Shown here piece by piece: positions 1-8,476 of a DNA stretch of 64,000 bases (the stretch's first letter is position 1; every line of letters starts with the position of its first letter). Location: contig JAXGYV010000007.1 in the NCBI GenBank assembly GCA_040772045.1, forward strand, positions 41,142 through 105,141, in the 5' to 3' direction. This DNA comes from JAXGYV01 sp040772045 (GTDB lineage: Bacteria > Actinomycetota > Thermoleophilia > UBA2241). The notes below the pieces were generated by a model. That model was not told the origin of the DNA and did no database searches. It worked only from the letters and a program-made list of their open reading frames with translations. The position numbers and the translations under genes were made by a program.

Positions 1-826
1 CACCGCTGCCCAAATCGTCGACGAGCACGCCGCCGCGCTCGTGGGCGAGCGCGGCGAGGTCGGCGAGAGAGGGCTGGGCGGTGAAGCCGACCACCTGGTA
101 GTTGCTCGTGTGCACGCGCAGAGCCGCTCGTGTGCGCGAGGTCCAGGCGGCCGCGAAGTCGTGCAGATACGTGCGGTTCGTGGCGCCCACCTCAACCAGC
201 TCGGCCCCGCTCTCGCGCAGGATGTCGGGGATACGGAATCCGTCGCCGATCTCCACGAGTTGCCCGCGCGAGACGAGCACCTCGCTGCCGCGCGCGATAG
301 CCACCAGGGCGAGCAGCACCGCGGCGGCGTTATTGTTTACCACGAGCGCGTCCTCCGCACCCGTCAGGGTACACAGCACGTCGTGCACGTGGTCCTGACG
401 CGACGAGCGTTCCCCCGTCTCCAGGCTCATCTCCAGATCCGTGTAGTTCGCGGCCGCCCGCAGCACCGCCTCTACGGACTCCTGGGGCAGGACGGCGCGA
501 CCCAGATTGGTATGCCCTACCACGCCCAGCGCATTGACCACGCGCCGCAGCGATGGCGTGGTCGCCACCCGCACCAGGGCCTGCACCCAGGGAACCAGCA
601 ACTCCGCGGACAGGTCGCCGGAGCTCACCCTCCGTTCGCCGGCGAGGATCTCGCGTCGCAGGCGGCCAACTACCGCACGCGTCGCGTCGACAACGAGTTG
701 CCGAGGATACGGGCCGACGAGCTCGGCGACGCCGGGCTGGCGCAGCACCTCGTCGACCGCCGCCAGCCCTCGCAGGGCCCGCGCCTCCGCTTCGTCGGGT
801 TTGTGGCTACGCTGGTGAGACTCCAT
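1..826 (-). CDS. selA: L-seryl-tRNA(Sec) selenium transferase (partial)
   Basis: SelA is a cytoplasmic PLP enzyme that converts seryl-tRNA(Sec) to selenocysteyl-tRNA(Sec) using selenophosphate. About 275 N-terminal residues are visible, starting from the ATG at 826. The family signature is clear: VNALGVVGHTNLGRA, then the SRQDHVHDVLCTLTGAEDALVVN region, then RTRAALRVHTSNYQVVGF and DDLGSG. The window edge cuts the gene just before the segment expected to carry the PLP-binding lysine, so catalytic competence cannot be judged. It lies 9 bases downstream of an unknown membrane gene that is itself coupled to selD, so the three read as one operon. selB may lie beyond the edge. Confidence 0.93.
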   Translation of the reverse strand, partial: MESHQRSHKPDEAEARALRGLAAVDEVLRQPGVAELVGPYPRQLVVDATRAVVGRLRREILAGERRVSSGDLSAELLVPWVQALVRVATTPSLRRVVNALGVVGHTNLGRAVLPQESVEAVLRAAANYTDLEMSLETGERSSRQDHVHDVLCTLTGAEDALVVNNNAAAVLLALVAIARGSEVLVSRGQLVEIGDGFRIPDILRESGAELVEVGATNRTYLHDFAAAWTSRTRAALRVHTSNYQVVGFTAQPSLADLAALAHERGGVLVDDLGSG

Positions 827-835
827 AGAGTACGT

Positions 836-1834
836 CTACCACCGCGGCAGGCTGCTGTCGAGCAGCCAACCCGCGGCACCCACCACCACCGTGAGGGCGG
901 CGATCGCCAGCCACCACCGGTGAAGGCGTCCGCGCCACCAGCCCAAGGTGCGTACCGCGGTGTGGAAGAGCAAACCGAACAGTGCGGCTACACCCCCGTT
1001 GGCCGCGATGAGAGCGAGTACGTGGCCCGCTCCGCTCACGCCGCCGCTCTCGACCGCCCGCGTCCAGATCGTCTCCCCCAGTGCGAACTCAGGCTGCGCT
1101 GGGAGATACGAGATCACCGCGAGACTGAAGGCCAGGAAGGCCACGGCGGCGGCGGCTCCTACGGCCAAGAGCGCCAGAGGCACCCGCCAGAGCCAGCCGA
1201 GCGGACGGACAGCATACGGACGCACGGTCAGGTCGGCTGCCAGTCCCGCGCGGCTGATGACCCCGCAGAAACTCGACGTGAGCGCCGTGTAGAAGAGAGC
1301 GCCCGCGGCACAGGCGGCCAGCACCGTACTCCACCCGAGTACCATGCTCGCGGCCGCTACGAGAGCCCCCGCCCCCGAGGTGAGGAGCGACCACAACCAC
1401 AGTCGACGATGGGCGCGCTCATCCAGCAGAGCCGCCCATCCGAGGACGGTGATCAGACAGATCGCCGCCGCGAGGGCCGCACCCCCCGCGAGGAGCGCGG
1501 GGGAGGGCTCGTCGGGCGCGTCTTGGCCAGCGAGCGCAAGGAGCCAGAGCGCCGCCCCCGCGGACACCGCGGCGAAGTACACCAGGGGAAGCGACAGGAT
1601 CTCGCGCAGCGCCGGCAGCATCCAGCGCGTCGTCCACGAACTCGTTGAGAGACGCCGCGCGCCCGGGCCGGAGCCGACGGACTCCGTCTGGCGACGCACC
1701 ACGTCGTCGACGGGGATCTGGAACGGCGTGCCGACGAGCCGGTAGCGGGGTTCCGACAGCCCCGTAGCGGCACTGCTGTCGCTGACACTGACTTGCGACG
1801 CGGCCGGCACACCCCTCTCTCCGGCCGCCGGCAT
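836..1834 (-). CDS. Multi-pass membrane protein of unknown function in the sel operon
   Basis: I do not recognise this 332-residue protein. Residues 1-75 are polar and probably cytoplasmic. They are followed by about seven hydrophobic segments, near residues 79-103, 113-137, 145-168, 170-194, 217-245, 270-293 and 305-325. No enzyme motif is evident; there is one Cys (about 190) in SSFCGV. Its ATG overlaps the selD stop as ATGA at 1834, and selA starts 9 bases past its end, so it is translationally tied to selenocysteine synthesis genes. A role in selenium uptake, or an unrelated passenger, are both possible; the sequence does not decide. The start could also be an internal Met near residue 72. 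Confidence 0.75.
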   Translation of the reverse strand: MPAAGERGVPAASQVSVSDSSAATGLSEPRYRLVGTPFQIPVDDVVRRQTESVGSGPGARRLSTSSWTTRWMLPALREILSLPLVYFAAVSAGAALWLLALAGQDAPDEPSPALLAGGAALAAAICLITVLGWAALLDERAHRRLWLWSLLTSGAGALVAAASMVLGWSTVLAACAAGALFYTALTSSFCGVISRAGLAADLTVRPYAVRPLGWLWRVPLALLAVGAAAAVAFLAFSLAVISYLPAQPEFALGETIWTRAVESGGVSGAGHVLALIAANGGVAALFGLLFHTAVRTLGWWRGRLHRWWLAIAALTVVVGAAGWLLDSSLPRW

Positions 1835-2886
1835 CAGCTCGGACCCTCCGACAGCTCTATGCCTCCGACGCCGGCGACCACTTCACCTACAGTCCACCCC
1901 TGTGTCCCTTCCTGCCGCAGCCTCTCGATCAAGCTCTCGTGACGATCGGGAGCCACGGCGAACAGCAGCCCGCCGGATGTCTGCGGGTCGTAGAGCGCCA
2001 GCACGACCGGGTCGTCGCCTGACGGGCCGACGACCCGTGTTTCCAGATACTCACGATTGGCGCGCAGACCGCCAGCGTAGACGCCCCGTTCGATGAAGTC
2101 CGTTACGCCCTCGTGCAGCGGCACCGCGGCGAGGTGGAGGCGCGCGCCGACACCGTCGTCCCTGCTGCTCGCATCGAGCATCTCCGCTACGTGTCCGAGG
2201 AGGCCGAAACCACTGACATCCGTACAGGCATGGACGCCCACGGCGAGCATGGCGCGCGCGGCGGCATCGTTGAGCCGTGCCGCCTCGCGCATAGCCGGCA
2301 GCATCTCCTCTTCGCCGAGCAGGCCTTTCTTGAGCGCGCTGGCGAGCACGCCGATGCCGATACGCTTGGTTAAGACCAGAAGGTCGCCCTTCCGCGCACC
2401 GCCGTTGTAGACGACGTCCTGTGGCCTGGCCACACCCGTCACGGCGAGGCCGTACTTGGGTTCCTTGTCCTCGATCGAGTGCCCGCCGGCCATCTCCGCG
2501 CCCGATTCCTCCACCTTCTCCATGCCGCCGCGAAGTACCTCGGCCAGCGGAGCCATACCCAGGCTCGTCGGCCAAGCGACGAGATTCATCGCGGTGAGAG
2601 GCCGGGCGCCCATGGCGTAAATGTCGCTCAGGGCGTTCGCGGCGGCGATCTGACCGAACCACCAAGGATCGTCGACGATGGGCGTGAAGAAGTCGACCGT
2701 CTGCACAAGGCAGAGGTCAGGGGTGATCGAGACGACGGCGGCGTCGTCCTTCGTCTCGAGCAGCCGCGCGAACGACTCCGTACCGCGCGGCAACGCACTG
2801 AGCATGGCCTGCAGGTCGCACGGACCCAGCTTGGCCGCTCAGCCGCTCTTGGTCGCGTACTGTGTCAGACGGATCTTGTCGGTCAT
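1834..2886 (-). CDS. selD: Selenophosphate synthase, itself a selenoprotein (in-frame UGA at codon 16)
   Basis: SelD makes selenophosphate from selenide and ATP for SelA. A frame that starts at the internal Met (2805) looks complete, but the family N-terminus lies upstream of an in-frame TGA at 2839-2841. From the ATG at 2886 it reads MTDKIRLTQYATKSG-Sec-AAKLGPCDLQ, which matches the SelD N-terminus, where position 16-17 is the catalytic Cys or Sec. The full length of 350 residues is normal for SelD. Later motifs such as VQTVDFFTPIVDDPWWFGQI and AGGHSIEDKEPKYG are typical. A hairpin right after the UGA fits a bacterial SECIS. The gene starts a minus-strand operon with the membrane gene and selA. 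Standard gene callers would truncate it by 27 residues. Confidence 0.93.
2806..2836 (-). promoter_or_regulatory. Putative bacterial SECIS hairpin of selD
   Basis: Directly after the UGA codon (2841-2839) the minus strand can fold as GGCC (2836-2833) with GGCC (2809-2806), then GC/GC, then GGUC (2826-2823) with GACC (2817-2814). The apical loop is CGUGC and an unpaired U lies at 2813. A GU-containing apical loop about 17-21 nt after the UGA with a bulged U is the pattern SelB recognises in bacterial SECIS elements. The fold was drawn by eye, with no energy calculation. Confidence 0.6.
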
Positions 2887-2982
2887 GGGGAAAGCTTACA
2901 CGAGGCTCGCGAGTCGTCAGTATTTCTCTCGTAACTACCAAGGGCGAGTACGCACGGTCCTTGAGATATCGTTACCGGTGCA

Positions 2983-4197
2983 ATGAAGAGACTTCTCCTC
3001 ACGGCCGCCTTCGTCGTGCTGCTCGCGGCCGCCGGTACCGGCGTCGCACTGCTCACGGGACCCGTCGGCGACCGCCGGGTCACTCCGTTTCCCAGTAGCC
3101 CCGGGGCCACAGCCTCGCCAAGCCCGGCGGGACAGCAGCTCAAGATCATGTCCTGGTGGCCGGTCTATGGCTACGACTTGGCTCACACGCGCGCCAGCTC
3201 GGTGAGCACCCTGGAGCCGCCGTTCACCGTGCGCTGGACCTTCTACGTCGGCGAATTGCTCGAGTTCCCTCCGGTGGTGTGGAGCAATCGTTTGTACTTC
3301 ACCTCCGGCAAGGGCATCGTCCACTGCGTGGAGGCGCGCACTGGAGAGGTTGTGTGGACGTTCCCCATGCCGGGTAAGGCGGCGAGCACGCCGGCCGTCT
3401 CCGGCCGACGGGTGTTCGCCACGTCGATGCACGAGGAGAGCAGCCTCTACGCCCTCGACCGCGACAGCGGGCTTCTCCTCTGGACGTTCCCTATTGGCGC
3501 GCCGAGCGAGTCCTCACCCGTCGTCTGGAACGGCATGGTCATCTTCGGCTCCTGGGATGGGTGCGTCTACGCGGTGCGGGAAGACACCGGCGAACTCGTA
3601 TGGCGGTTCCAGACCGGCGGTCGTGTGCACTCTACACCGGCGATCTGCGACGGCCACGTGGTGTTCGGCTCCTACGACGGCTGCGTCTACTGCCTCGACG
3701 CCGAGGGCCGCTTGAACTGGCGCTTCCAGGCTCGCCACATGTTCTTCCGCCGCGACCGCTTCTACACCACACCTACCGTCGCGTACCGCACGGTGTACAT
3801 CGGCAGCGTGATCGGCACGCTGTACGCGATCGACCTCTACACGGGGAACCTCCGCTGGTCACGCACCGTCGGCGACTCCATCTACTCATCGGCCGCTGCG
3901 TGGGACGGACAGGTGTTCTTCGGCTCGTTCGACACCTCCTTTTACGCTCTCGACGCGGAGACGGGATCCGTTCGCTGGACCTTCAGCGACGGTGAACGGA
4001 TCAGCGGAGCGCCAGCGGTCATCAATCGTCTCGTCTACTTTTCTACCTTCGGCAAACATACCTATGCCGCCGACGTCTCCACAGGGCAGATCGTGTGGGA
4101 GTTCGGCGACGGACGCTACTCGCCCGCTACCACGTGGGGAGACATGCTCATCCTAGTGGGAGGCAAGACCCTGTATGGACTCGACGAGTTGCGCTGA
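2983..4197 (+). CDS. Membrane-anchored PQQ-like beta-propeller protein, copy 1
   Basis: This 404-residue protein has an N-terminal membrane anchor or signal (residues 1-29), a Pro/Ser/Ala-rich linker to about residue 52, then six to seven propeller blades. The repeating pattern is a Trp-containing strand, STPAV or SSPVV, a YALD turn and a TG.VVW or TG.LLW step, as in the BamB/PQQ-dehydrogenase repeat family. No catalytic motif is seen, so a binding or scaffolding role outside the membrane is more likely than a quinoprotein enzyme. It is divergent from selD, with 96 bases between the two starts. It is followed 9 bases later by a clear paralogue with the same architecture. Confidence 0.85.
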   Translation: MKRLLLTAAFVVLLAAAGTGVALLTGPVGDRRVTPFPSSPGATASPSPAGQQLKIMSWWPVYGYDLAHTRASSVSTLEPPFTVRWTFYVGELLEFPPVVWSNRLYFTSGKGIVHCVEARTGEVVWTFPMPGKAASTPAVSGRRVFATSMHEESSLYALDRDSGLLLWTFPIGAPSESSPVVWNGMVIFGSWDGCVYAVREDTGELVWRFQTGGRVHSTPAICDGHVVFGSYDGCVYCLDAEGRLNWRFQARHMFFRRDRFYTTPTVAYRTVYIGSVIGTLYAIDLYTGNLRWSRTVGDSIYSSAAAWDGQVFFGSFDTSFYALDAETGSVRWTFSDGERISGAPAVINRLVYFSTFGKHTYAADVSTGQIVWEFGDGRYSPATTWGDMLILVGGKTLYGLDELR

Positions 4198-4206
4198 GGC
4201 TACCGC

Positions 4207-5451
4207 GTGACGCAACGGCGCAAGATCGGCACGATCATCGGCGGGATCGTCTTGGTCGCCGTGGCAGTCGCTACGGCAACTCTCCTCCTCGCCGACGATC
4301 GCGGTCCCGTGAGCCCCTTCCCGAGCACCGAAGCCACCGCGCAGCCCTCGCCTTCGCCCTCCCCAACGCCTCCCCAACCATCCGCCACCGCCTCCGCAAC
4401 GGTTGACGAGGGAACCTGGCCGACGTACGGGTACAACGACGCCCGCACCCGCTGCAACCCCTCCCTCACTCTCCACCCGCCCTACCGCGTCAAGTGGCGG
4501 TTCGACGCCCGCGACCTGCTCGAGTTCCCGCCAGTGGTGGAGAGAGACCGCCTGTATATCAATACCGGTCACGGACGCGTCTGCTGCCTCGACGCGGCCA
4601 CGGGAGAGCTCGTCTGGCAGTTCCGTACCCGCGGCAAGCTCGCGTCGAGCCCCACCCTAGCCGATGGCGTCGTCTACGTAACCTCACTGCGCGGCCTGCT
4701 GTTCGCCCTCGACGCGCGGAGCGGAAGCCAGCTGTGGTCGCTGAAACTAGACGGTCCTTCGGAGTGCTCGCCGCTCGTCTGGCGGGGAATGGTCGTGCTC
4801 GGTGACTGGCAGGGCATGGTGTATGCCATCGATGTCAGGTCGCACAAGGTGCGCTGGAAGCGCCGGACCGGCGGTAAAATCACGGCCAGCCCGGCATGCG
4901 CCGGCACCAAGATCGTGATCTCCAGCTACGATGGCCACGTGTACTGCTTTACCCCTCGCGGCCGTCCTGTGTGGAGCTTCCACGCGCGCCGGCGCCTGGT
5001 CTCGTCCGACCGCTTCTACGCCACACCGGCCATCGCCTACCGCACCGTCTACATCGGCAGCATCGGCGGTACCATCTACGCGCTCGACCTGCAGACCGGC
5101 CACCAGCGCTGGTCGCGCCCAACCGGTGGCTGGGTCTACAGCTCACCGGCGGTGTGGCGCGACTTCGTCTTCGAGGGCTCCTACGATCGCACGCTGTACG
5201 CACTCGACGCGGCCACGGGGCAGGTCCGGTGGCGGTTCGCCGCGGGAGCCCCTATCTCCGGCTCGCCCACCGTCATCAACGGCATCGTCTACTTCTCCAC
5301 CATCCAGGGCCGCAGCTACGGACTGCACGCTCGCAGCGGCCGCGTGGTCTGGAGCTTCGCCGACGGCCGGTACACAGCCGTCACCGGCGGCCGGACGACG
5401 CTCTACCTCTGCGGCGGCAGGACGCTCTACGCACTTGTGCAGAAACCCTAG
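4207..5451 (+). CDS. Membrane-anchored PQQ-like beta-propeller protein, copy 2
   Basis: Paralogue of the preceding gene: 414 residues, GTG start, a hydrophobic anchor at about residues 8-30, a longer PSPSPSPTPP-type linker to about 68, then the WPTYGYNDARTR opening that mirrors WPVYGYDLAHTR in copy 1. The blades carry VVWSF, LYALDA and SSPAV repeats. Both copies share a Phe-Tyr-Thr/Ala-Thr-Pro segment followed by YRTVYIGS, which supports tandem duplication rather than chance similarity. Substrate or partner is unknown. Its last bases overlap the convergent HAD gene by 4 nt. Confidence 0.85.
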   Translation: MTQRRKIGTIIGGIVLVAVAVATATLLLADDRGPVSPFPSTEATAQPSPSPSPTPPQPSATASATVDEGTWPTYGYNDARTRCNPSLTLHPPYRVKWRFDARDLLEFPPVVERDRLYINTGHGRVCCLDAATGELVWQFRTRGKLASSPTLADGVVYVTSLRGLLFALDARSGSQLWSLKLDGPSECSPLVWRGMVVLGDWQGMVYAIDVRSHKVRWKRRTGGKITASPACAGTKIVISSYDGHVYCFTPRGRPVWSFHARRRLVSSDRFYATPAIAYRTVYIGSIGGTIYALDLQTGHQRWSRPTGGWVYSSPAVWRDFVFEGSYDRTLYALDAATGQVRWRFAAGAPISGSPTVINGIVYFSTIQGRSYGLHARSGRVVWSFADGRYTAVTGGRTTLYLCGGRTLYALVQKP

Positions 5452-6170
5452 GGAGATCGCGACGCACCGACCGCCGCGGGCAGCTCGGCCAGCGAGCGGA
5501 TGGTGGGAACATCCTTGCCGGAGCGGCCTCCTCTATCGAGGAGGATGGCGCTCATCCCCGCGTTTCGCGCGCCCAGCACGTCGTCGTAGTAGTTGTCGCC
5601 GACCATCACCGCGTCTTCGGGGGCAACACCTGCACGGGCGAGCGCCACGGTGAAGATGCGCGGATCAGGTTTCATGGCGCCCACCTCCGAGCTAGCCACC
5701 GCCGTGCCGATGAACGAGGAGAGCCCGAAGTGCGCAACGGCTTCACGCAGGTCGCGCGCGGTATTCGAGATGAGCGCACCGCGCACGCCGGCCGCCGCCA
5801 GCAGACGGAGGCACGGCAGGACATCCTCGTAGAGGCTGAAGCTCTCGATACGGTGCCAGCGCTCGATCTGCGCCTCGGCGCAGGCGCGGATCCGCGCCTC
5901 GCCCCTGCCGCCCATGGCACGGATCACCGCCAGCGCGACCGCCTGCATGAGCCCGTCATCGTGGCCGTCGCGGTGCAGCTCGCGGCGCTCCTTGACCGCG
6001 AGGAAGGCAGCGCGCTCCGCCTGCGGCCATCGCGATTCGTCGAGATCAAGGCCAAAGGTATGCCCCAACTCACGATAGCCTCGCGCCTCGAACTGCGGAC
6101 CCGGGCGCAGGACCGTGTAGTCCGCGTCGAAGGCGACGAGGCACGGCGGACGCGGAATGGCCACGTTCAT
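5448..6170 (-). CDS. HAD-superfamily hydrolase
   Basis: This is a 240-residue phosphatase-type HAD protein. Motif I is VAFDADYTVL (DxDx), motif II is ALISNTARD, the motif III lysine is in MKPDPRIF, and motif IV is VMVGDNYYDDV, so all catalytic positions are present. I chose the ATG at 6170 because it overlaps the lipA stop as ATGA; the open frame runs further upstream only inside lipA. It is the last gene of the glycine-cleavage/lipoate operon. The substrate cannot be read from sequence. A phosphoglycolate-phosphatase-like or nucleotidase-like role is possible. Confidence 0.85.
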   Translation of the reverse strand: MNVAIPRPPCLVAFDADYTVLRPGPQFEARGYRELGHTFGLDLDESRWPQAERAAFLAVKERRELHRDGHDDGLMQAVALAVIRAMGGRGEARIRACAEAQIERWHRIESFSLYEDVLPCLRLLAAAGVRGALISNTARDLREAVAHFGLSSFIGTAVASSEVGAMKPDPRIFTVALARAGVAPEDAVMVGDNYYDDVLGARNAGMSAILLDRGGRSGKDVPTIRSLAELPAAVGASRSP

Positions 6171-7078
6171 CGCGCGACCTCGGCGAACGCCTCGGCCGCG
6201 CGATACGACGAGCGCACAAACGGCCCCGCGATCACCCGCAAACCGAGCTCCCGACCACGGGCGGCCAGCTCCTCGAACTCTTCTGGGGAGACGAACCTCG
6301 CGACCGGTACACGATCGCGCCGCGGCTGCAGGTACTGACCAATCGTCACGACGTGCACGCCGTTCTCGGCGCACTCCGCCAACACCCGGTCGAGCTCCTC
6401 CCGCGTCTCTCCAAGCCCGACCATGAGGCCCGTCTTCACGAGGCGGCGGCCGCCGTGTGCCGTCTCTGCCCACTCCGCGGCGCGCCGCAGAAGGCCCAGC
6501 GAGCGTAGCCACGCGGCCCCCGGCCGTACCTTGGCGCTCAGGCGAGGCACCGTCTCCAGGTTGTGGTTGAACACCTCGGGGCCGGCGGCGAGCACGGCCG
6601 CCAGTGCGTCCTCGTCGCCGCCGAAGTCGGGGACCAAGACCTCAACGGTGGCCGCCGGCACCACCGCCCTGATCGCGCGCAGAACAGCCACGAACTGGCT
6701 GGCCCCACCGTCCGCCAGATCGTCGCGGGTTACGCTCGTGATCACCACGTGCCGCAAACCGAGCAACCGGGCGGCTTTCGCCACCCGACGTGGCTCGTCC
6801 TCATCGACGACGCCTCCGGGGTCGCCGTGCCGCACGGCGCAAAACCCGCACGACCTCGTGCACCGCTCGCCGAGGATGAGAAACGTCGCCGTGCCCGCCG
6901 CGTAGCACTCGCCCTTGTTCGGGCACCGAGCGGCGTCGCAGACCGTGTGGAGCTCAAGCCGCCGCAGGAGCTCGCCGGTGGCCCGAAACGCACCCGCCGA
7001 CGGCGGACGGACGGAGAGCCAGTGCGGCTTGCGCGCCGGCACTGCCGCCCGTTGTCCTCCAGGAATGGCCGGCCTCAC
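6167..7078 (-). CDS. lipA: Lipoyl synthase
   Basis: Radical SAM enzyme that inserts two sulfurs into protein-bound octanoate, here most likely on GcvH. It is 303 residues long. Both iron-sulfur motifs are intact: the auxiliary cluster CDAARCPNKGEC (Cys47, 52, 58) and the radical SAM cluster CTRSCGFC (Cys73, 77, 80). The C-terminal RSSY motif that ligates the auxiliary cluster is present near residue 288. The start overlaps the lpdA stop (ATGA, 7075-7078) and the stop overlaps the HAD start. The operon places it with the H protein and an octanoyltransferase, giving a complete route to lipoyl-GcvH. Confidence 0.96.
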   Translation of the reverse strand: MRPAIPGGQRAAVPARKPHWLSVRPPSAGAFRATGELLRRLELHTVCDAARCPNKGECYAAGTATFLILGERCTRSCGFCAVRHGDPGGVVDEDEPRRVAKAARLLGLRHVVITSVTRDDLADGGASQFVAVLRAIRAVVPAATVEVLVPDFGGDEDALAAVLAAGPEVFNHNLETVPRLSAKVRPGAAWLRSLGLLRRAAEWAETAHGGRRLVKTGLMVGLGETREELDRVLAECAENGVHVVTIGQYLQPRRDRVPVARFVSPEEFEELAARGRELGLRVIAGPFVRSSYRAAEAFAEVAR

Positions 7079-8448
7079 AGGCTGTGCATCCCCTTTCCGG
7101 CGGCCGCCAGCGCCGCCTCGCCGATAGCTTCGGCGAGGGTGGGGTGAGCGTGAATGGTACGGACCAGCCCTTCTAAGGGCAGACGGTTCTGCGCGGCCAC
7201 CGCGATCTCGTGTATCAGCTCGGTCGCCCGGGGGCCCACAATCGAGCCGCCGATCACCACGCCGTCGGACGCATCGCAGACGATGCGCACAAAGCCTTCC
7301 TCCTCACCTTCGATGACCGCCCGCGAGTTCCCGTTCAGCCGAATGTGGGCGATCTGGACGGACAGTCCGGCGGCCGCGGCACGGTCTTCGGTGACCCCAC
7401 AGCTGGCCACCTCCGGATGAGTGAACACGCAGCTCGGCACCACGTGACGGTCTGCGACGAGACGGCTGTCCGTAACAGCGTTCTCAGCCGCGGCCGCTCC
7501 CTGCCGATACGCCCAGTGCGCGAGCAGCGGACCGCCGGCGGCGTCGCCGGCGGCGAACACGCCGTCCACCGAGGTGCGCTGTGTCTCGTCGGTCACGATG
7601 AAGCCACGCTCGTCTCGCTTTACTCCAACCGCGTCCAGATCAAGGTCCTCGGTCGCGGCGCGGCGGCCGACACTCGCGAGCACCACCTCCGCCTCCACGC
7701 GCTCGCCGGAGGAGAGCGACACGCCCACCGTGGCGGGGGAGGAAGTATCCACAGCGCTCACGGAGGTCTTCAGATGTACATCGATACCGCGCTTACGAAA
7801 CGCCTGCTGCAGAGCACGCGCCGGGCGCTTGTCCTCGCCGGCCAGAAGCTGATCCAGTATCTCCACCACGGTTACCCGCGACCCGAGCTCCGCGAAGGCG
7901 GCGGCGAACTCGCAGCCGATCACGCCGCCGCCCACCACGAGCAGCCGGGGCGGCAACGCGCTGAGCCGCAGCAGGCCATCGCTCGACACAACCCGCGGGT
8001 CCGTGCGCGGCAGCAGGGGCAGCCACATCGGCTCCGAGCCCGGCGCGAGAATGACCCGGTCTCCCTCCAGAACGCGGCCGTCGTCGAGTTTGAGAGCCCC
8101 CGGCCCCGCCAGCCGGCCGCGCGCCCGCACGACTTCGACCTTCCGCCCCCGTAGCAGATGTTCCACGCCCTCGCGGAGCCGGTCCGTAACGTGCTCTTTG
8201 CGGCTCATCAACGCGGGGAAGTCGAGCCGCGGCTCGCCTGCCCTGACTCCGAACTGAGCCGCCTCGCGCACCGCACGGAGACGCTCGGCGCCAGCGACGA
8301 TCGCTTTCGTCGGAACGCATCCCCGGTTCAGACACGTGCCGCCGATCTCGCGCGACTCGACCAGCGCGACACTGGCGCCCAGCTGCGACGCCCGCAACGC
8401 CGCGACGTAGCCAGCAGGCCCGCCGCCGAGGATCAGCACACGTCTCAT
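7075..8448 (-). CDS. lpdA: Dihydrolipoyl dehydrogenase
   Basis: FAD-dependent L protein that reoxidises dihydrolipoyl groups with NAD+. It is 457 residues, the usual size. Visible features are the N-terminal FAD fold GGGPAGYVAALRA, the redox disulfide GGTCLNRGCVPTK (Cys39, Cys44), the NAD fold VVGGGVIGCEFA, the second FAD motif GVFAAGDA, and the C-terminal HAHPTLAEA with the catalytic His. It sits between the octanoyltransferase and lipA in the glycine-cleavage operon and is probably the L subunit of that system. Its product could also be shared with 2-oxoacid dehydrogenases encoded elsewhere. Confidence 0.95.
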   Translation of the reverse strand: MRRVLILGGGPAGYVAALRASQLGASVALVESREIGGTCLNRGCVPTKAIVAGAERLRAVREAAQFGVRAGEPRLDFPALMSRKEHVTDRLREGVEHLLRGRKVEVVRARGRLAGPGALKLDDGRVLEGDRVILAPGSEPMWLPLLPRTDPRVVSSDGLLRLSALPPRLLVVGGGVIGCEFAAAFAELGSRVTVVEILDQLLAGEDKRPARALQQAFRKRGIDVHLKTSVSAVDTSSPATVGVSLSSGERVEAEVVLASVGRRAATEDLDLDAVGVKRDERGFIVTDETQRTSVDGVFAAGDAAGGPLLAHWAYRQGAAAAENAVTDSRLVADRHVVPSCVFTHPEVASCGVTEDRAAAAGLSVQIAHIRLNGNSRAVIEGEEEGFVRIVCDASDGVVIGGSIVGPRATELIHEIAVAAQNRLPLEGLVRTIHAHPTLAEAIGEAALAAAGKGMHSL

Positions 8449-8476
8449 CAGATCTCCTTCCGAACGACAGCTCAGT

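Noticed and set aside
41..1648. Long plus-strand open frame of 535 codons opposite selA and the membrane gene
   Set aside because: It is antisense to recognisable SelA and to a gene coupled with selD; composition is Arg/Gly/His rich and no family fits. A GC-rich shadow frame.
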